Positions 57,655 to 64,000 of a DNA stretch of 64,000 nucleotides are shown here, piece by piece. The notes under the pieces are model-generated. The model was not told the DNA's origin. It worked only from the letters and a program-made list of their open reading frames with translations, and made no database searches. The translations under genes were made by a program, and so were the position numbers. How positions within the stretch are numbered: position 1 is the first letter of the stretch; every line of letters begins with the position of its first letter. Source of the stretch: Stropharia rugosoannulata (lineage: Eukaryota; Basidiomycota; Agaricomycetes; Agaricales; Strophariaceae); the NCBI GenBank assembly GCA_028532985.1, contig JANCIK010000001.1, forward strand, positions 2,480,001-2,544,000, in the 5' to 3' direction.

Positions 57655-58757
57655 CGATGAGGATACATGACCACTTCAACAACCGTGACACGCAGACTAG
57701 ATACCAATACCGGCAGGCAGCTAATAATTACTTACAGATTAGTTATCGTCGGAAGACATATAGGACTTCATTATGATGCCTTTTATATTTGGATAACGAT
57801 TACTTTAGTAGACGGGGGATGAGATATGGACAAATTTGACATGTACATTACGACGACCAAGTTGGTAGAGGGGCAATCAATATATACATAGTACCATTGG
57901 GTGATGTTAACCGACTTTTCAATTTCAGGTTTATGTATATCTCTATCAAGTATTTGAACCCTCACGCTGCGCAGCAAAGACAACAAGTACTATAAGTAGA
58001 TCGTATGTATGTACAATACGAATGTTAACGTTACGGCATGGTTGTGGCACACTCATGATACGCGCTGTTGTTGCTATTTTGGGTAATGATGTCTCCATCT
58101 GAGGCATTGAATTGCTACAGACTTGCTGCAGACAACATTCACCATGTACATAAACGCCTCCTAAATTAGAAGCTCGAGCTCTTCCTTGAGATACCACAAA
58201 GTCGGTGATATTGACTTCTCTTGCCTTAGCTCTCATTGAGATCGCTCCTCTCATTCTCAGGCATTCTGTCTTGGCTTGACTTGGCTGTGGGATGTCATGG
58301 GTGAAATGCGGAAGGTTGGCGGAAGGCAACGGAAGGACTAGAATATAGGTGTAGACAAAATGACAGCCTTATCTGTAAGGCTCTCATTTTGCATGACTAT
58401 TTTAAAAGAGTTCTCGGACCAAGATGCTAAGTGCCCTTTCGGAAGTGCCCACTGCACAGATAAATTTGAAGCACCTGAACTAAGGTCTAAGAAATCTATA
58501 CAATTCTACAAGTTATGCTACAGGGCTGCTGTAAGCTGTACCACAGAACATCTTGACAGAACAGGACAGAACAGGACAAACCTTGCTTGTCACGCCGGTT
58601 GTTCGCTATTCAGTGACATGACTCTACGTGACTCTATGCATCAGCTCGCTTACATAGTACGCGTCGCCAATACACGCTTTGAACGGGCGCGTCGCCGAGC
58701 AACCACTTCAGACCAAGTTTGCCTGCCTGCAAGCCAACTGGTCTGTTGCTTATTTAA
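57655..58757. other. Gene-free spacer
   Basis: About 1.1 kb without a supportable gene. A GACAGAACAG unit repeats at about 58557-58580. The 137-codon plus frame at 58360-58773 has no recognisable content. TATTTAAA lies directly before the next start codon. Confidence 0.5.
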
Positions 58758-60088
58758 ATGGCGCAGAGTCTAACTGGGTTTGATACAATATTCCCCGATT
58801 CGCCTGTTGTTCTGGACGGCGGCCTAGTACGTGGCGAATGCCAATATTTTGCACCGCCTTGTTCATGCTGACAGCAGGGAACTATCCTTGAGGACCGCCT
58901 TGGGTCATCTGCTACGCAGTCCCCTCTGTGGTCGGCACACCCCGTTTCTACAAACCCGGAGGCGCTTGTGCAAGCTCACTTGAGCTATCTTGAGGCCGGT
59001 GCATCGGTCATTTCAACGTCTACGTAAGGGCTGTTTCTGTTTTGTTCGGATGCCTGTTGTGAGCTTCTTTGGTACTCATCTAAGTGTGCAGGTACCAGTG
59101 CTCAGTAGAGACGTTCACCCGGGCAGGGTTCGACGAACAGGAATCAAAAAGTCTCATGCTAAAAGCCGTACGCCTTGCAGATGAAGCTCGGACACAATAT
59201 GGAGATGATCGCGCCCCCGCAACAGTGGATCGTACAAAATTTGTGGCGCTTTCATTGGGTCCCTTTGGAGCTACGCTACAGCCTACACAGGAATTTCAGG
59301 GTTTCTATCCTCCTCCATACGGTCCCCGCACATTTACCCCGGACGGCCCGAACGAAAACCGGTTCGACAATCTTGATGAGGAGCTCGTAGCTATCAATGC
59401 GCTGGCCGAGTTCCATTTCAGACGTCTAAGCGTCTTTGCTGCGGATTGCACTACCTGGGCTAGCTTAGACTGCATCGCTTTTGAAACCGTTCCCCTTCGG
59501 AGAGAGGTGATAGCCATTCGCATTGCTATGGGCCGCATTCAACGTGTCGTCAACAAGGACCGCGAGCATGGTGCCGTGAAGCCTTGGTGGATCAGTTGTG
59601 TCTTTCCAAATGGTGAATCGCCCGAAAATGCAAATAGCAACGGAAAGGAGAAAATCCAAATCGACGATATGCTCATTGCAGCCTACAGAAATGGCTACAA
59701 CCTGGACTTTCCTCTTGCTGTTCCGTCTGGCTTTGGAATAAACTGCACTTCATTGGATTACATCCGTCCTCTCTGTGTAAAAGTCCGGGACTACGTCAAG
59801 TCATTGGATGTATACAGGGAAACTCCTCTGTGGTTAGTGGTATATCCAAACGGTGGCGACTATGACGAAGAGAAGCAGGCTTGGCTAGGACGAGAGTGTC
59901 GAGCCGAGGCATGGGCTCAAGAACTCACAAATGTTGTGGAAACAGAAGGGCTCAAGGAACACCTCTTGACCGGCGGTTGCTGTCGTACAGACACCAACCA
60001 CATTGCGGCGTTGAGCTGCTATGTGGCTTCGGATATCAGAACTCGTGGATTGGTCAAACTAACAGAAACATTGCTGGCCGTCGAATAA
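58758..60088 (+). CDS. Homocysteine S-methyltransferase
   Basis: Three exons (58758-58826, 58878-59023, 59092-60088) give 403 residues. The fold is the zinc-dependent homocysteine methyltransferase barrel: VVLDGGLGT at the start, ISTSTYQCS, SLGPFGA, FETVP, GFGINCTS with one zinc Cys, and GGCCRTD with the other two. It transfers a methyl group from S-methylmethionine or S-adenosylmethionine to homocysteine, giving methionine (Mht1/Sam4 type). Insertions around residues 120-160 and 220-245 make it longer than the yeast enzymes (about 325 residues). Confidence 0.92.
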
Positions 60089-60859
60089 ATAGTCTTCGTG
60101 GACCTGGATTGTTTATTTGGTATCCCTCAATGACTTTCTGTTCGGCAGGTGACTTGAGAAGTCACCAAGCTCGGGAACGTGGCCACTCAAGCTGACTCGT
60201 GCAACGGCAGTCAGCACCAAAGTCATACAGCCGTGATGCACTTTTTGGGCTCTTTCTGTTCCAGTTAACGGTCAAATATACATGGCGAAAATGTGCATTC
60301 GAGCCCATGCTGTGGAAACGGGGAACGGTTCTAAAATGCACTGTCGCTTTTCCTTGGTCGCACGCTTGCACAGCTTTAGGAAGCCAACTGCGCGCGGACT
60401 ATGTCTTATCGATTTCCAGACCCTGATTTGATAGGATGGATGTTTACTTGTGCGATGGAGGGTAGGGAAAATTAGATAAAACCTGTTCATCTTGACCACC
60501 GAATATTAGCAGAGTGATCATATTTGAGACCGTTCGCAATAAGCTCCACAGTATCTTGAATTGTAGCACTCTCAGAAATTAAACTTTGTACTAGTAATTG
60601 CCGCGCTGTGTACAGGGTCTGCCGGCAAGGACAGTGTGCAAAATACGTATATCGAAAAGGGGCGAAGAGAACGTGCACTCGGGCCACCGCTTTTATGAAA
60701 TATACTGTGTCTGATAGGCTTTGCGGAGGACAATTTAAAGCGCGCACGACAGAAGAGGCAGAAATGTGCTTGAGTGTGCCACTGAGCGGGCTTTAAAACG
60801 CGTCAATTATAAAGCATCGGCAACGCAGGCCTTTCATCTGCCCCCACACTCTGAACAAC
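60089..60859. other. Spacer and kinase promoter
   Basis: No gene supported. The right end holds an ACGCGT word and AT-rich boxes (TTTAAAA, ATTATAAAG) 50-70 bp before the kinase ATG. Confidence 0.5.
60798..60803. promoter_or_regulatory. ACGCGT (MCB-like) site
   Basis: The MluI cell-cycle box core lies 57 bp upstream of the checkpoint kinase start. MBF-type factors bind it in yeasts to drive G1/S genes; one short word is weak evidence. Confidence 0.3.
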
Positions 60860-63091
<2,232 letters not shown>

Positions 63092-63307
63092 AAGGAAAGA
63101 GAGGGGCATGGGGGAGGAGGGACAAGGCAGTGGTGGGAAATGTATTATAAACTGATTTGTGTAACGATTTTTGAACAGAATATACAGCAGACATATATTT
63201 ACAGAGGAACAAGAAAGCAATGTGACAGAGAGCAAGCAGTGGTGGTATATGTGCAAGACGACAAAAGAGGTGCAAAAGTTCCCAAGAAGAAGAGAAAAAG
63301 GCGGCAG

Positions 63308-64000
63308 CTAGGTCTTGTCTGGGGTGGATGCTGCGGGGGAATCGGGGGCCTGGGCTGCTGTTGCTGCTGCGTCCGAGACAGGAACAGTCTTTTTCTTGCG
63401 CATGCCGCGCCTGCTCTCGGAGGGGTACTCGCACGGCAGCGAGCGACGCTGGCACTGGCTGCGCATATAGTCAGCATTTTTTGTTTGTTCTCTTTTCCTT
63501 TGAGAGAAGAACACGCACTTGCAGGTCTTGTCGGTGCTCCCGGGGAGGGGCGAGCCGCACGCGATCTTGCGGCCGCGGCAGAAGAGACACGCGAGCGGGG
63601 GCTTTTTCTCCTGGACCCGCTTGGGTGGGGCTGGAAGGGCCGGGGGCGCAGCGGGTGAAGTAGGAGGGAGGGGCGGGCTCAGCGGGAGGCTCTGGCGGAA
63701 GACGGAGGGCTGGTGGTCGGGGGGCGGGGGCGCCGAGGGCCGCTGAACGTAGTCGGGGAGGCTGCGGGCAGCGGTGGACATGGGGACTGGGACAACGTCT
63801 GGGTCCCGTCGCTGCTGCCTTGGGGGCAGCTGGAGCTGGTAGGGCGGGGGATAGGGTGCATGATGGAGCAGCTGCCTGTGGTGTGGGTGGTGCTGGACCT
63901 GGAGGTGGCCGCCGTCGCCGTCGTATGGGACGAAGGAGTAGTCTGTGGGCTTGTGGTAGGCGGCAGCAGCAGCAGCGGCGGCGGGAAAGGTAGCGTAGAA
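63308..64000 (-). CDS. Zn2Cys6 transcription factor, partial at right edge
   Basis: The frame is open from base 64000, so the 5' end is outside the window. Exons 64000-63519 and 63458-63308 are joined across a 60-nt intron (63518-63459). About 160 residues of Ala-, His-, Gln- and Pro-rich sequence lead to a C-terminal zinc cluster: CLFCRGRKIAC, then KTCNQCQRRSLPCEY, with a longer loop than usual between the third and fourth Cys. The intron falls between the fourth and fifth Cys. The protein ends 53 residues later after a basic RRGMRKKK patch. Having the cluster near the C-terminus is less common than at the N-terminus. Confidence 0.82.
   Translation of the reverse strand, partial: FYATFPAAAAAAAAYHKPTDYSFVPYDGDGGHLQVQHHPHHRQLLHHAPYPPPYQLQLPPRQQRRDPDVVPVPMSTAARSLPDYVQRPSAPPPPDHQPSVFRQSLPLSPPLPPTSPAAPPALPAPPKRVQEKKPPLACLFCRGRKIACGSPLPGSTDKTCKCVFFSQRKREQTKNADYMRSQCQRRSLPCEYPSESRRGMRKKKTVPVSDAAATAAQAPDSPAASTPDKT

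Noticed and set aside
57954..57990. GGGTTCAAATA box as a tRNA B-box
   Set aside because: No A-box, acceptor stem or cloverleaf can be drawn around it on either strand.

Overview
The window is nuclear DNA of a filamentous basidiomycete, most likely an Agaricomycete. Genes are dense and sit on both strands. Coding regions are cut by many short introns of about 45-60 nt with GT(A/G)NGT donors, CTAAY/CTNAN branch sites and YAG acceptors. Protein content is typical of mushrooms and wood- or litter-decay fungi: P450, DOMON-cytochrome b561, Zn2Cys6 factors, LIM-C1-RhoGAP and Nha1. The species cannot be told from sequence alone. I rebuilt exon structures by hand from splice signals and family conservation. 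Except for single-exon, edge-truncated and broken genes, each model sums to a whole number of codons; the antizyme, which needs a +1 shift, has exactly one base over. Function calls rest on recognised motifs, not on database searches.

Region 1 (1-9.9 kb) is repeat- and pseudogene-rich. It holds a left-edge partial gene, a gene of a repeat-associated mushroom family interrupted by one TGA, and a mosaic of two truncated gene fragments joined tail to tail (carnitine acetyltransferase and an AzgA-type purine permease). A GC-rich palindromic tandem repeat and an AT-rich gene-poor island follow.

Region 2 (9.9-25.5 kb): phospholipase B with a transmembrane tail (-), RAD23 (-), an LRR protein (+), ARF6 (+), mitochondrial-type cysteine synthase (+), P450 (-), a one-TM protein (-), elongation factor ELL (-) and KTI12 (-).

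Region 3 (25.5-42.2 kb): LIM-C1-RhoGAP (+), BTB protein (-), RNA polymerase I subunit RPA43 (-), PAM16 (+), a Ser-rich protein (-), ribosomal protein uS5/RPS2 (-), ornithine decarboxylase antizyme with a programmed +1 frameshift (+), a DUF1771-Smr protein (-), a Cys-rich membrane protein (+) and an NPF/DPF-motif protein (+).

Region 4 (42.4-64 kb): NHA1 Na+/H+ antiporter (-), AFI1 (+), a Zn2Cys6 factor (+), a 1213-residue ArAE/FUSC-like transporter (+), DOMON-cytochrome b561 (+), homocysteine S-methyltransferase (+), a Chk2/Cds1-type FHA kinase (+) and a Zn2Cys6 factor running off the right edge (-).

The genes are mostly unrelated housekeeping loci rather than a pathway cluster. Links worth noting are ARF6 with its predicted partner AFI1, RAD23 and the checkpoint kinase (DNA damage), and RPS2 beside antizyme. 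The standout points are the antizyme recoding site, an apparently high share of GC-AG introns (7-8 of about 142), several microexons of 5-13 nt, and the gene-fragment mosaic next to palindromic repeats.
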